Source of the DNA: Shimia aestuarii
GTDB taxonomy: Bacteria; Pseudomonadota; Alphaproteobacteria; Rhodobacterales; Rhodobacteraceae
Assembly: GCF_022814865.1 (NCBI RefSeq)
Contig: NZ_JAKVRD010000002.1
Span: forward strand, 305,124-369,123
Length of the DNA stretch: 64,000 nt
Direction: 5' to 3'
The notes under the pieces were generated by a model. That model searched no databases. It saw only the letters and a list, made by a program, of their open reading frames with translations, and had not been told where the DNA came from. Shown here one piece after another: positions 40,996-49,248 of this stretch. The translations under genes and the position numbers were made by a program. How positions within the stretch are numbered: the first letter of the stretch is position 1; the number at the start of each line of letters is the position of its first letter.

Positions 40996-43395
40996 ATGGA
41001 CAAACGCGCCGGACTGCGTAAACATTTGAGTATGAAGGATATTGAGCCAGAGGTCAGCCTGGAAGCCTTGCTTGAGGCGGCGGCCCGAAAGTGGGCGGAG
41101 TGGCCTGAGAAGGTGGCGTTGACAGATGGGGCGCTCTGCCTCACCTATGCGCAATTGGACGCGCGCGCCAACCATATGGCGCGCAAGCTTGTCACGCAGG
41201 GCGCGCAGGTCGGGGATTTCGTGGGGTATCTCGGCGTGACTGGCGCGCCGTTTGTCGTCACGTTTCTGGCCTGTCTCAAGGCGGGGTTGGTGTTTCTTCC
41301 GATCAGCCCCAAGTTTCCACCGCTCAGCGTTGCCAAGATCCTTCGCACAGCGCAGGTGAAGTGCTTTGTCTCGCACCTACCCTTGCCAGACAATGTGCCC
41401 GGAGCAGTCGCGATGGAGCTGCCGCAGGGCGACATGGACGAGGTGCCGTTTGAAATCCCACCAGTGCCGGGGTCTGTGCTCTGCTTTGCAAGCAGCACCT
41501 CGGGCAGCACTGGCACCCCAAAGATCGTTGGTCACACACGCGAGTCCTTTGGTCGGGTGGCGATGCTTGATGCCGCGCAATTCGGGTTGGATGAGACTTC
41601 GGTCTTTGCGAATGCTGGCACAACATGGGCCGTCTATATCCTGGCTGCCATTGCGATCGGTGCGCGCGTGGCCTGTTATGACGTAAACGAAGGCACGCCA
41701 CAGGATCTTTTGGATTGGCTGGCGGCGGAGAAGGCGACATTCTGGTATGTGTATCCGGCCTTGTTTCGCACGCTTGAGGATGCCAAGGGCGTGCTGCCCG
41801 ATCTCGAGACGCTTCTGCTATGTGGTGAGGCTGTGTTCCGACGCGACTTTGAGCTCTTTGGGCGCGTCACATGTCCGGGGGCGACTTTTCTCAATGTCTA
41901 TGGCCAGCAAGAGACCTTTACAGCCGCTGTCTTTAGACTCCGCAACGGTGAGACACTGACATATGAACGCGTGCCTGCGGGCGCGCCGGGCCTTGAAAAC
42001 GATCTTGTCATCATCGGCGAAGACGGGCGGCCCGCCGGGTCCGAAAGCATCGGGGAGATCGTGAACCGCTCACCACGGGTCGCGCCGGGATATGTCGGCG
42101 ATCCCGCGCGCACCGCGAAGGCGTTTACGCTTGGCGAAAATGGCACGTGGAGTTTCTTGACCGGGGATCTTGGCTATCTCGATGGTCAGGGCGTGCTCCA
42201 CTATGTTGGTCGCAGGGATGACCAGATCAAGATTCGCAATGTGATCGTCCAGCCCTCAGATATCGAACAGGAGCTTGCACCGCATCCGGGCGTCGATACG
42301 GCGGCGGTCACGGTCAGCTATTGCGCCCGAGGATTGCCGCGTCTTGCGTGTTTCTACGAGGGAACGGTTGCGCCGGAGGTGCTCAAGGCATGGCTCGCCG
42401 AGCGTATTCCGGCGTTTATGCTGCCGCAGTTCTTCCTGTCGGTCGATGCGTTGCCGCGCACACCCACCGGGAAGCTTCAGCGGAGCAAGCTCGAGCTGCC
42501 CCAGGACCTTTCCGGGGCCCATCGCATTGCGCCGCGCACGAAGAATGAGGTGATCCTGACCGAAGTCTGGCAGCAGGTGCTTGGACATTCGGATTTCGGC
42601 ACCACCGACAATTTCTTTGATGTCGGGGGCGACAGCCTTCGGGCGATGGAGCTCTTGATGCTTATCAATCAACGGCTAGGACGTCAGTTCACACTCGATC
42701 GGGTCATCCTTGCCGGGGGCACGATCGAGGCGCTCGCGGGGTTGCTTGAGCGCCCGGCGGAGCGCTCACAGCTTCGGACGCTCAAACCCGGCACCGGCGA
42801 GACACATATTGTGGCCGGGCATGTCTATGGTGGGGGCGTGACCGACTATCTCGAGATTGCGCGGGCGATGGGCGAGGGGGTGCAGGTGTCCGGTATCTGT
42901 GCCGACTATTCCCAACGTAGCCGGTCCTTTCCGGTGCGGGAAAAGGCGCAGGAAGCGGTGCAGCAAGTGCCGACAACACCGCCACCTGTTCTCATGGGGT
43001 ATAGTTTCGGCGGGCGCGTGGCGTTCGAGATTGCGCACCTGCTTGGCATGGAAAGCAAGATCGTCCTCATCGACCCGATTGGGCCGTTTTCCGAAGGCTG
43101 GTATCGACGGTTTCGGGCGTGGCAGCAGGCGCGCCGAGGCGCCCCGCCCGCCCTTGGGTTCGAAGGGTTCTACAAGGGGGACTATGATTACCGCCCCGCC
43201 CGCCTCAAGACCAAGGGCGCGCTTCTCATCACCTGCAAAACGTCGCGCAAGGCGGATATCAAGGGGTGGTCGGCGGCGATTGACGGTCCGTTGGAGCATT
43301 TCGTGATGTCCGGGGACCATTGGGATATTGTGCGCCAGGCCAATGCCATCGAGATCGCGCACAAGATACAGAGGTGGCTGGCCGGCGCGGGCTGA
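40996..43395 (+). CDS. Single-module NRPS-like enzyme: adenylation, carrier and thioesterase domains
   Basis: A 799-residue A-PCP-TE protein without a condensation domain. The adenylation domain spans about residues 20-500: SSTSGSTGTPKIVGHT (A3), NVYGQQETFTAAVF at A5 (usually YGPTE), FLTGDLGYLDGQGVLHYVGR (A7-A8) with GRRDDQIKIRNVIVQPSDIE, and PTGKLQRSKL (A10) with its catalytic lysine. The carrier domain has DNFFDVGGDSLRAMEL with phosphopantetheinylation Ser547. The thioesterase has LMGYSFGGRVAFEIA (nucleophile S670) and a GDHWDIV histidine (H775). Enzymes of this architecture can load an acid and couple or release it as a lactone, furanone or quinone. No phosphopantetheinyl transferase or tailoring oxygenase is adjacent; a crotonase follows 94 bp later. 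The product is unknown. Confidence 0.92.
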   Translation: MDKRAGLRKHLSMKDIEPEVSLEALLEAAARKWAEWPEKVALTDGALCLTYAQLDARANHMARKLVTQGAQVGDFVGYLGVTGAPFVVTFLACLKAGLVFLPISPKFPPLSVAKILRTAQVKCFVSHLPLPDNVPGAVAMELPQGDMDEVPFEIPPVPGSVLCFASSTSGSTGTPKIVGHTRESFGRVAMLDAAQFGLDETSVFANAGTTWAVYILAAIAIGARVACYDVNEGTPQDLLDWLAAEKATFWYVYPALFRTLEDAKGVLPDLETLLLCGEAVFRRDFELFGRVTCPGATFLNVYGQQETFTAAVFRLRNGETLTYERVPAGAPGLENDLVIIGEDGRPAGSESIGEIVNRSPRVAPGYVGDPARTAKAFTLGENGTWSFLTGDLGYLDGQGVLHYVGRRDDQIKIRNVIVQPSDIEQELAPHPGVDTAAVTVSYCARGLPRLACFYEGTVAPEVLKAWLAERIPAFMLPQFFLSVDALPRTPTGKLQRSKLELPQDLSGAHRIAPRTKNEVILTEVWQQVLGHSDFGTTDNFFDVGGDSLRAMELLMLINQRLGRQFTLDRVILAGGTIEALAGLLERPAERSQLRTLKPGTGETHIVAGHVYGGGVTDYLEIARAMGEGVQVSGICADYSQRSRSFPVREKAQEAVQQVPTTPPPVLMGYSFGGRVAFEIAHLLGMESKIVLIDPIGPFSEGWYRRFRAWQQARRGAPPALGFEGFYKGDYDYRPARLKTKGALLITCKTSRKADIKGWSAAIDGPLEHFVMSGDHWDIVRQANAIEIAHKIQRWLAGAG

Positions 43396-43489
43396 GCGCA
43401 ACGTCACACGATCTTCCTCTGGGGTGTCGGCGGATTTCCTGACAGTCTTGGTGCAACACGCAGTTGGCAAGACAGGGGAGGAGATTGCC

Positions 43490-44350
43490 ATGGCACATGT
43501 ATCCTATGAAAAAGACGGGCGCATCGGACGTATCACGCTCAACCGGCCCGAGGTGATGAACGCGATCTCGCTTGAGATGCCGGGACAGATCGCGGCGGCA
43601 GTTGCCGAGGCAGAGGCCGATCCGGAAGTGCATGTTATGGTGCTTTCCGGCGCGGGGGATGCGTTTTGCGCGGGTTACGATCTCACCGCCTTTGCCGAGG
43701 CGAAGGGGACCAACCCCGGTGTGCAAGAGATGCCTTGGGATCCGATGCAGGACTACAAATTCATGTGGCAGTTCACTCAGGATTTCATGTCTCTGTTCCG
43801 GGCAATGAAACCGGTGGTCTGCAAGGTGCACGGCTTTGCGGTTGCTGGTGGATCGGATATCGCGCTTTGCGCCGATCTCACGGTGATGAGCGAGGAGGCT
43901 GAGATCGGCTATATGCCGGCGCGGGTTTGGGGGTCGCCGACGACGCAGATGTGGGTCTATCGGCTCGGCATGGAGAAAGCCAAGCGCATGATGCTCACCG
44001 GCGATAAGATTACAGGGCGCGAGGCGGCGGATATGGGGCTTGTCCTCAAGGCGGTGCCGGAGGCCGATCTCGACGATGAGGTCGAGCGCCTTGCATCGCG
44101 TATGGCCAGCGTGCCGATCAACCAGTTGGCAATGCAGAAGATGGTTATCAACCAAGCGATCGAAGCGATGGGCCTTAACGAGACGCAGCGCCTTGCAACG
44201 CTGTTCGATGGCATCACGCGACATTCGCCCGAGGGCATGAATTTCAAGGCGCGTTCGGAAGCTGTGGGTTGGAAACAGGCCGTGCGCGAACGCGACGAGG
44301 GCACGTTCGATTGGACGCGCAACGAGGAGATCCCCAAGAGCAACCGCTAG
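43490..44350 (+). CDS. Crotonase/enoyl-CoA hydratase family protein
   Basis: A 286-residue protein from the ATG at 43490, with AGGGGAGGAG upstream. ITLNRPEVMNAISLEMPGQI and the two oxyanion loops, SGAGDAFCAGYDLTAFAE and KVHGFAVAGGSDIALCADLT, define the crotonase fold. The usual catalytic Glu positions are not clearly both conserved (EEAEIGYMPARVWGSPTTQM), so hydratase activity is uncertain; isomerase, hydrolase or decarboxylase roles are possible. The gene follows the A-PCP-TE enzyme and precedes the ABC-2 transporter in the same direction, so it may act on an acyl thioester from that enzyme (inference). Confidence 0.88.
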   Translation: MAHVSYEKDGRIGRITLNRPEVMNAISLEMPGQIAAAVAEAEADPEVHVMVLSGAGDAFCAGYDLTAFAEAKGTNPGVQEMPWDPMQDYKFMWQFTQDFMSLFRAMKPVVCKVHGFAVAGGSDIALCADLTVMSEEAEIGYMPARVWGSPTTQMWVYRLGMEKAKRMMLTGDKITGREAADMGLVLKAVPEADLDDEVERLASRMASVPINQLAMQKMVINQAIEAMGLNETQRLATLFDGITRHSPEGMNFKARSEAVGWKQAVRERDEGTFDWTRNEEIPKSNR

Positions 44351-44459
44351 GTCGTGACGTGGGGGCAGCGCAAATTCGCACAGGCGACCCTCTCAAAATA
44401 CTCCTTTGCGCCGCCGCACTTGTTGTTATCTAAGGGGGGCGAACTGGAGGGCTTTATCT

Positions 44460-45386
44460 ATGGGCATTGTCGAGATTGAGAACCTACGCAAGACCTATGC
44501 AGGCGGGTTCGAGGCGCTGAAAGGGGTTTCACTCAGCATTGAAGAAGGTGAGATTCTTGCGCTTCTCGGGCCGAACGGCGCGGGCAAGACGACGCTGATC
44601 TCGACGATCTGTGGTATCACGATGCCGGGAGATGGCACGGTGCGCGTCGGGGGGCATGATGTCGTCCGCGACTTCCGCGAAGCGCGGCGCATGATCGGCC
44701 TCGTGCCGCAGGAAATCCATCTTGAGCCCTTTACCAAGGTGATCGATACGGTGCGCTTCACGCGTGGTCTTTTCGGCAAGCCGAAGGACGACGCCTATAT
44801 CGAGAAAATTCTGCGCCAGCTTTCGCTCTGGGATAAGCGCGATGCGCGCACACGGGAGCTTTCGGGCGGGATGAAACGGCGGGTTCTCATTGCCAAAGCC
44901 CTCGCGCATGAGCCGCGGGTTCTTTTCCTTGATGAGCCGACGGCGGGCGTAGATGTCGAGCTTCGCAAGGACATGTGGGGCGTGGTGGCCGAATTGAAAT
45001 CCAGCGGTGTCACGATCATCCTTACCACGCACTACATCGAAGAGGCCGAGGCGATCGCGGATCGTGTTGGGGTCATCAACGGCGGCGAGCTTCTTCTGGT
45101 GGAAGGGAAGGACGCACTCATGAAGCGGTTCGGGCAGAAAGACCTGCATATCGAACTGACCGAGCCGATTGAGACCCTGCCTGCACCGCTCGCGGATCGG
45201 GGTTTGCGTCTGAGCGCGGATGGGCGTGTCCTAAGCTACACGTTCATTTCGACAGGCGAGCGCACAGGCATTACCTCGCTTCTCAATGACATCGCGGAGG
45301 CGGGTCTGGTGATGCGTGATATGCGCACCGAGGAGAGCAGTCTCGAAGAGATCTTCGTCTCGCTGGTCAAGGAGGGCGCGGCATGA
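44460..45386 (+). CDS. ABC transporter ATP-binding protein (ABC-2 type)
   Basis: A 308-residue ATPase from the ATG at 44460 ([20 protein letters not shown]). Walker [10 protein letters not shown] (37-45), [18 protein letters not shown] (Q-loop), [19 protein letters not shown] (signature) and [20 protein letters not shown] (Walker B, D-loop), then [15 protein letters not shown] with the switch His, are all present. The C-terminal 90 residues form an accessory domain typical of daunorubicin/DrrA- and CcmA-like exporters. The permease ATG overlaps its stop codon by four bases. The system probably exports a small molecule or lipid. The substrate is unknown; the NRPS-like enzyme upstream is a candidate source. 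Confidence 0.93.
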   Translation: MGIVEIENLRKTYAGGFEALKGVSLSIEEGEILALLGPNGAGKTTLISTICGITMPGDGTVRVGGHDVVRDFREARRMIGLVPQEIHLEPFTKVIDTVRFTRGLFGKPKDDAYIEKILRQLSLWDKRDARTRELSGGMKRRVLIAKALAHEPRVLFLDEPTAGVDVELRKDMWGVVAELKSSGVTIILTTHYIEEAEAIADRVGVINGGELLLVEGKDALMKRFGQKDLHIELTEPIETLPAPLADRGLRLSADGRVLSYTFISTGERTGITSLLNDIAEAGLVMRDMRTEESSLEEIFVSLVKEGAA

Positions 45387-46144
45387 ACTGGAAAGCGATC
45401 TGGGCAATCTACACCTCTGAAATGATGCGATTTTTCCGCACGCTGGCGCAGAGCTTTCTGTCGCCGGTGCTTTCGACCTCGCTTTACTTCATCGTTTTTG
45501 GCGCCGCCATTGGGAGCCGCATCGATCAGGTCGAGGGGGTCAGCTATGGCGCCTTCATCGTGCCGGGGCTTGTCATGCTTTCGGTTATCACGCAGTCGAT
45601 CACCAACGGCGCGTTTGGCATCTATTTCCCGAAATTCATCGGCACGATCTATGAGCTTCTGTCGGCGCCGGTCAACTTCCTTGAGATCGTTATCGGCTTT
45701 GTCGGGGCTGCGGCGACCAAAGCGCTTTTCATTGGGGCGGTGATCCTTGGGACATCAACGTTTTTCGTCGATCTCACGGTACAGCATCCGGTCGCCATGG
45801 TGGCATTCCTCGTCCTGACTTGCCTGAGCTTCGCGCTCTTGGGCTTTATCATCGGGATCTGGGCGCAGAACTTTGAACAGCTGCAACTTGTGCCGCTCCT
45901 GATCGTGACGCCGCTCGTTTTTCTTGGCGGCTCGTTCTATTCGATCTCGATGCTGCCGCCGTTCTGGCAGACGGTCACCATGTTCAACCCGGTGGTCTAC
46001 CTGATCTCAGGTTTCCGTTGGGCGTTTTTTGGCATGGCCGATGTGCCGGTCGGGTTCAGTCTTCTTGCCATCGGGGCGTTCACGGCGATCTGTCTCGCGG
46101 CGGTTTGGTGGATATTCCGCACCGGCTGGCGCATCCGCAGCTAA
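45383..46144 (+). CDS. ABC-2 type transporter permease
   Basis: A 253-residue membrane protein with six hydrophobic helices ([90 protein letters not shown] and a C-terminal helix). The ABC-2 signature around [20 protein letters not shown] is present. It dimerises with the ATPase encoded by the overlapping gene to form an exporter. An inner-membrane location is certain. The gene ends the NRPS-like neighbourhood; a 111-bp gap follows before the S49 protease gene. Confidence 0.93.
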   Translation: MNWKAIWAIYTSEMMRFFRTLAQSFLSPVLSTSLYFIVFGAAIGSRIDQVEGVSYGAFIVPGLVMLSVITQSITNGAFGIYFPKFIGTIYELLSAPVNFLEIVIGFVGAAATKALFIGAVILGTSTFFVDLTVQHPVAMVAFLVLTCLSFALLGFIIGIWAQNFEQLQLVPLLIVTPLVFLGGSFYSISMLPPFWQTVTMFNPVVYLISGFRWAFFGMADVPVGFSLLAIGAFTAICLAAVWWIFRTGWRIRS

Positions 46145-46255
46145 CGCGCAAAGACGCGGCGTCAGCGGCCGTTTGGCGGGTTATTTCGGCCACGGGGCAT
46201 CTTTCCTCGTGGCCGTGCCTTGTCCTTGTGGGGGTGCGCTTATAAATGCCATGGC

Positions 46256-47053
46256 ATGAGACGTTGGATCCCTTTCATGAAATCGCCGCCGACGGTGGCC
46301 GTTGTGCGCCTCTCGGGCACGATTGGTAGCGGAACGCGAGCGCCCCTAAGTGACGCCGCGCTTGCCCCGCTCCTTGAGAAAGCGTTTAGCCGCGGCAAAC
46401 CGGCGGCTGTCGCGCTCGAGATCAATTCGCCCGGTGGGAGCCCTGTGCAATCCTCGATGATCGGCGCGCGCATTCGGCGCCTGTCGGAAGAGAAGGGCAT
46501 TCCCGTGATTGCCTTTGTCGAGGACGTAGCGGCGTCTGGGGGCTATTGGCTCGCGGCGGCTGCGGATGAGATCTTTGCCGACGATAGCTCGGTCGTGGGG
46601 TCTATCGGCGTCATCTCTGCCGGGTTCGGCGCGCATATCTTCCTTAGCCGCCAAGGGATCGAACGTCGGGTGCATACGGCGGGCAGTTCCAAATCCATGA
46701 TGGACCCGTTCCAGCCAGAGAAACCCGAGGACGTCAAACGCCTCAAGGGCATGCTCGAACAGATTCACGCCAATTTCATTCGTCACGTCAAAACCCGTCG
46801 CGCGGGCAAGCTCGACACGGTGCCGGAACTCTTCACCGGAGAGATCTGGATCGGGCGCCACGCGCAGGAGGTTGGCCTCATCGACGGGATCGGTCATCTT
46901 GTGCCGATGATGAAAGAGCGTTTCGGAGACAAGGTGCGCCTGCGCCGCTACGGAATGCGTCGCCCGCTCTTGCAGCGGTTCGGCGCACAGGTGGCGAGCG
47001 ATGCCATCGCAGCGGTCGAAGAGCGGGCCGAGTTCGCCCGGTTCGGGCTCTGA
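46256..47053 (+). CDS. S49 family (SppA-like) serine protease
   Basis: A 265-residue protease in the short SppA/SohB group. VAVVRLSGTIG and ALEINSPGGSPVQSSMIGAR open the ClpP-like fold. The nucleophile is S94 in VAASGGYWLAAAAD, and the general base is K146 in TAGSSKSMMDPF, 52 residues apart as in bacterial SppA. YRRAKRLD-type spacing is completed by ELFTGEIWIGRHAQEVGLID. There is no obvious N-terminal membrane anchor; the first 15 residues are only moderately hydrophobic, so cytosolic or peripheral location is likely. It degrades signal peptides or unfolded proteins in relatives. Two small genes follow within three bases. Confidence 0.93.
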   Translation: MRRWIPFMKSPPTVAVVRLSGTIGSGTRAPLSDAALAPLLEKAFSRGKPAAVALEINSPGGSPVQSSMIGARIRRLSEEKGIPVIAFVEDVAASGGYWLAAAADEIFADDSSVVGSIGVISAGFGAHIFLSRQGIERRVHTAGSSKSMMDPFQPEKPEDVKRLKGMLEQIHANFIRHVKTRRAGKLDTVPELFTGEIWIGRHAQEVGLIDGIGHLVPMMKERFGDKVRLRRYGMRRPLLQRFGAQVASDAIAAVEERAEFARFGL

Positions 47054-47054
47054 C

Positions 47055-47222
47055 ATGATTTTCAAGATCGTCACTCTTTTCCTTGTGGGCATGGGCGTTC
47101 TCGCCATGTTTGGCAAACTCACCTACCCGGGAAAAAAGCGGCTGCAATCTGCGAAATGCCCCAAGTGCGGGCGTTACAGGATTGGAAAGGGGCCATGCCC
47201 CTGCACACAGGGGAAGGGATAG
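47055..47222 (+). CDS. Small membrane-anchored zinc-ribbon-like protein
   Basis: A 55-residue protein, MIFKIVTLFLVGMGVLAMFG (one membrane helix), then a cytosolic tail KCPKCGRYRIGKGPCPC: CxxC and CxC arranged like a zinc ribbon. It begins one base after the S49 protease stop codon and ends three bases before the antiporter gene, so all three are one transcript. Small proteins like this are frequent in Rhodobacterales but have no known function. The start is supported by operon packing. Confidence 0.8.
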   Translation: MIFKIVTLFLVGMGVLAMFGKLTYPGKKRLQSAKCPKCGRYRIGKGPCPCTQGKG

Positions 47223-47225
47223 ACC

Positions 47226-48173
47226 ATGGAATGGCTTTATGCCGGTTTGGGTCTCGTCATTCTGCTTCTGGCAGGGGACACGCTGGTGCGCGGGGCGGTG
47301 AACCTTGCGCTGCGCCTTGGTATTCCGGCGTTGATCGTGAGCCTTACCATCGTTGCCTTCGGCACCTCGGCGCCAGAGCTTCTTATTTCGGTGCAGGCGG
47401 TTCTAAAGGACGTGCCTGGCATTGCGATCGGTAACGTGGTCGGCTCCAACACAGCCAACATCCTTCTGGTGCTAGGCTTCCCTGCGATGCTCACGGTGCT
47501 GCATACCTCGCATTGTGACTCGCGCGCGACCTTTATTCAGATGATTGTGTCCTCGCTGATCTTCATCGGGCTGGCCTTTCGCGGCGTGTTTGATGCGACG
47601 GCGGGGTTCGTTCTCCTCGCCGTGTTGGGCTATATCCTCTTCGTTGCATTCCGCGCCGCGCAGGCGCATCGCCGTGCCGGTATGGAAGAAGACCTTGAGG
47701 AACCGGAAGGGGCGGACCCGGATATGCCGTGGTGGAAAATCCTTGTTTTCCTTGGTCTCGGTCTGATCGGGCTGCCGCTTGGGGCGGATTTGTTGATCGA
47801 CAGCGCAGAAGTGATCGCACGCGAATTCGGCATCAGTGAAGCGGCGATCGGCCTTACCCTCGTGGCACTTGGCACCTCCCTGCCAGAGCTCGCCACCACG
47901 ACCATGGCGGCACTGCGCAAGCAGGCGGATGTGGCGCTTGGCAACGTGATCGGCTCGAACATGTTTAACCTCTTGGCCATCATCGGGATCGCCTCGATGG
48001 TCGGTCCGCTGCCGGTCGCACCCGAGTTCCTGCGCTTTGACCTTTGGGTGATGCTTGGGGCGTCCTTGCTCCTGATCCCCTTCGTATTCTTCAAGTGGGA
48101 TATCAACCGCCCGCTCGGCGTGGTCTTGACTCTGCTCTACCTGCTCTATGTCGTAGTCGTGTTCACCTACTAG
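47226..48173 (+). CDS. Calcium/sodium antiporter (CaCA family, YrbG-like)
   Basis: A 315-residue membrane protein with about ten helices. Both alpha-repeats carry the CaCA ion-binding motif: SLTIVAFGTSAPELLISVQA near residue 45 and GLTLVALGTSLPELATTTMA near 200, plus GNVVGSNTANILLVLG and GNVIGSNMFNLLAIIG. It exchanges Na+ or H+ for Ca2+ across the inner membrane. An acidic cytoplasmic loop (HRRAGMEEDLEEPEGADPDM) separates the halves. It is part of the S49 protease - zinc-ribbon - antiporter - SDR run, with only a ten-base gap to the SDR gene. Confidence 0.95.
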   Translation: MEWLYAGLGLVILLLAGDTLVRGAVNLALRLGIPALIVSLTIVAFGTSAPELLISVQAVLKDVPGIAIGNVVGSNTANILLVLGFPAMLTVLHTSHCDSRATFIQMIVSSLIFIGLAFRGVFDATAGFVLLAVLGYILFVAFRAAQAHRRAGMEEDLEEPEGADPDMPWWKILVFLGLGLIGLPLGADLLIDSAEVIAREFGISEAAIGLTLVALGTSLPELATTTMAALRKQADVALGNVIGSNMFNLLAIIGIASMVGPLPVAPEFLRFDLWVMLGASLLLIPFVFFKWDINRPLGVVLTLLYLLYVVVVFTY

Positions 48174-48183
48174 GAGAGATGGC

Positions 48184-48963
48184 ATGACACGGGCGCTTGT
48201 GACCGGGGCGGGAAAGCGGATCGGACGGGCGCTTGCGCTCGGCTTGGCGACGCGCGGCTATGACGTTGCTGTGCACTACGCCGGATCGGCAGAGGATGCC
48301 GAGGACACAGCCGCGGAAATTCGTGCCCTCGGGCGGACCGCTGCGACATTGCGAGCCGATCTCATGCAGGAAGACGAGACGCAGGCGCTTCTCCCGGCGG
48401 CGGCGGCGGCGCTGGGCGGTCCCGTGACGGTTCTGGTCAACAACGCCTCGATCTTTGAACGCGACCAGATCGCCGATGTGAGCCGCGATAGCTGGGACCG
48501 ACATATGGAAAGCAACCTGCGCGCGCCCTTCGTGCTTATGCAGGCCATGGCGGCGCAGGGGCTTCGGGCCGAACCGGACGCGGCCGGAGAGCCGATTGCC
48601 GCGGGTCTGGTGATCAATATGATCGATCAGCGCGTGCGCAAGCTCACCCCGGATTTCACCTCCTACACCCTTTCCAAGGCGGCTCTTTGGACCCTGACAC
48701 AGACGGCGGCGCAAGCGCTGGCGCCTGACCTGCGGGTCAATGCCATTGGGCCGGGGCCAACCCTTCAGGGGCCGCGCCAAACAGAGGCCGATTTCGCAGC
48801 GCAACGGGCCGCAACGGTGCTTGGTCGGGGCGCCTCACCCGAAGAGATCGTCGCCGCGCTCTGCTATTTTCTGGAAGCAAAAAGCGTCACCGGGCAACTC
48901 CTTTGCGTCGATGGCGGGCAGCATCTTGGTTGGCAGACGCCGGATGCTCTCGGGGTTGAATAA
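48184..48963 (+). CDS. PTR1/FolM-like short-chain dehydrogenase (pteridine reductase type)
   Basis: A 259-residue SDR. The cofactor motif is TGAGKRIG (residues 7-14), i.e. TGxxxRxG rather than the classical TGxxxGxG, and NNASIFERD follows near 86-94. The catalytic positions are D148, Y161 and K165 (LVINMIDQRV...SYTLSKAAL). An aspartate replaces the usual serine, the arrangement known from pteridine reductase PTR1 (Asp-Tyr-Lys). The protein is therefore probably an NADPH-dependent pterin or dihydromonapterin/dihydrofolate reductase rather than a general SDR. The C-terminus GQLLCVDGGQHLGWQTPDAL is family-typical. It is the last gene of the run; an AT-rich gap follows. Confidence 0.88.
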   Translation: MTRALVTGAGKRIGRALALGLATRGYDVAVHYAGSAEDAEDTAAEIRALGRTAATLRADLMQEDETQALLPAAAAALGGPVTVLVNNASIFERDQIADVSRDSWDRHMESNLRAPFVLMQAMAAQGLRAEPDAAGEPIAAGLVINMIDQRVRKLTPDFTSYTLSKAALWTLTQTAAQALAPDLRVNAIGPGPTLQGPRQTEADFAAQRAATVLGRGASPEEIVAALCYFLEAKSVTGQLLCVDGGQHLGWQTPDALGVE

Positions 48964-49248
48964 AGCTGCCGTTGCGACAAGTTGTGCACGTGTGAAATGA
49001 CCGTCGGAAAAGTGTTACATTTTCTTTAATGTTTTCAGTCGTTTGCAAGGGGTTGAAAAATTTTCTGTTTTAATTCAATAAGTTAAAGTTGCGCCTATTT
49101 TTTAGGCACTTCACGGAAGCGGGCTGAAAACAACAGAAAATTCCACCTCACGGAAAGTTATCGGCAGAGTTATCCACAGAAACCGTGGACATGTTTTCTC
49201 TTGCCCTTGGGGGCCGGAGATTGCAGCGGGCAGGAAAGAATCATAACC
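48964..49248 (+). promoter_or_regulatory. AT-rich region with a DnaA box upstream of uvrC
   Basis: A 285-bp gap. Bases about 49015-49110 are strikingly AT-rich for this genome. A perfect DnaA box TTATCCACA lies at 49170-49178, and a related TTATCGGCA (49158-49166) stands 12 bp before it in the same orientation. No LexA box of the GTTC-N7-GTTC type was found. It may be a DnaA-responsive promoter of uvrC; an origin is less likely with so few boxes. Confidence 0.6.

Noticed and set aside
48964..49248. Chromosomal origin of replication
   Set aside because: Only one perfect and one weak DnaA box; origins carry more, and neither dnaA nor hemE is near.
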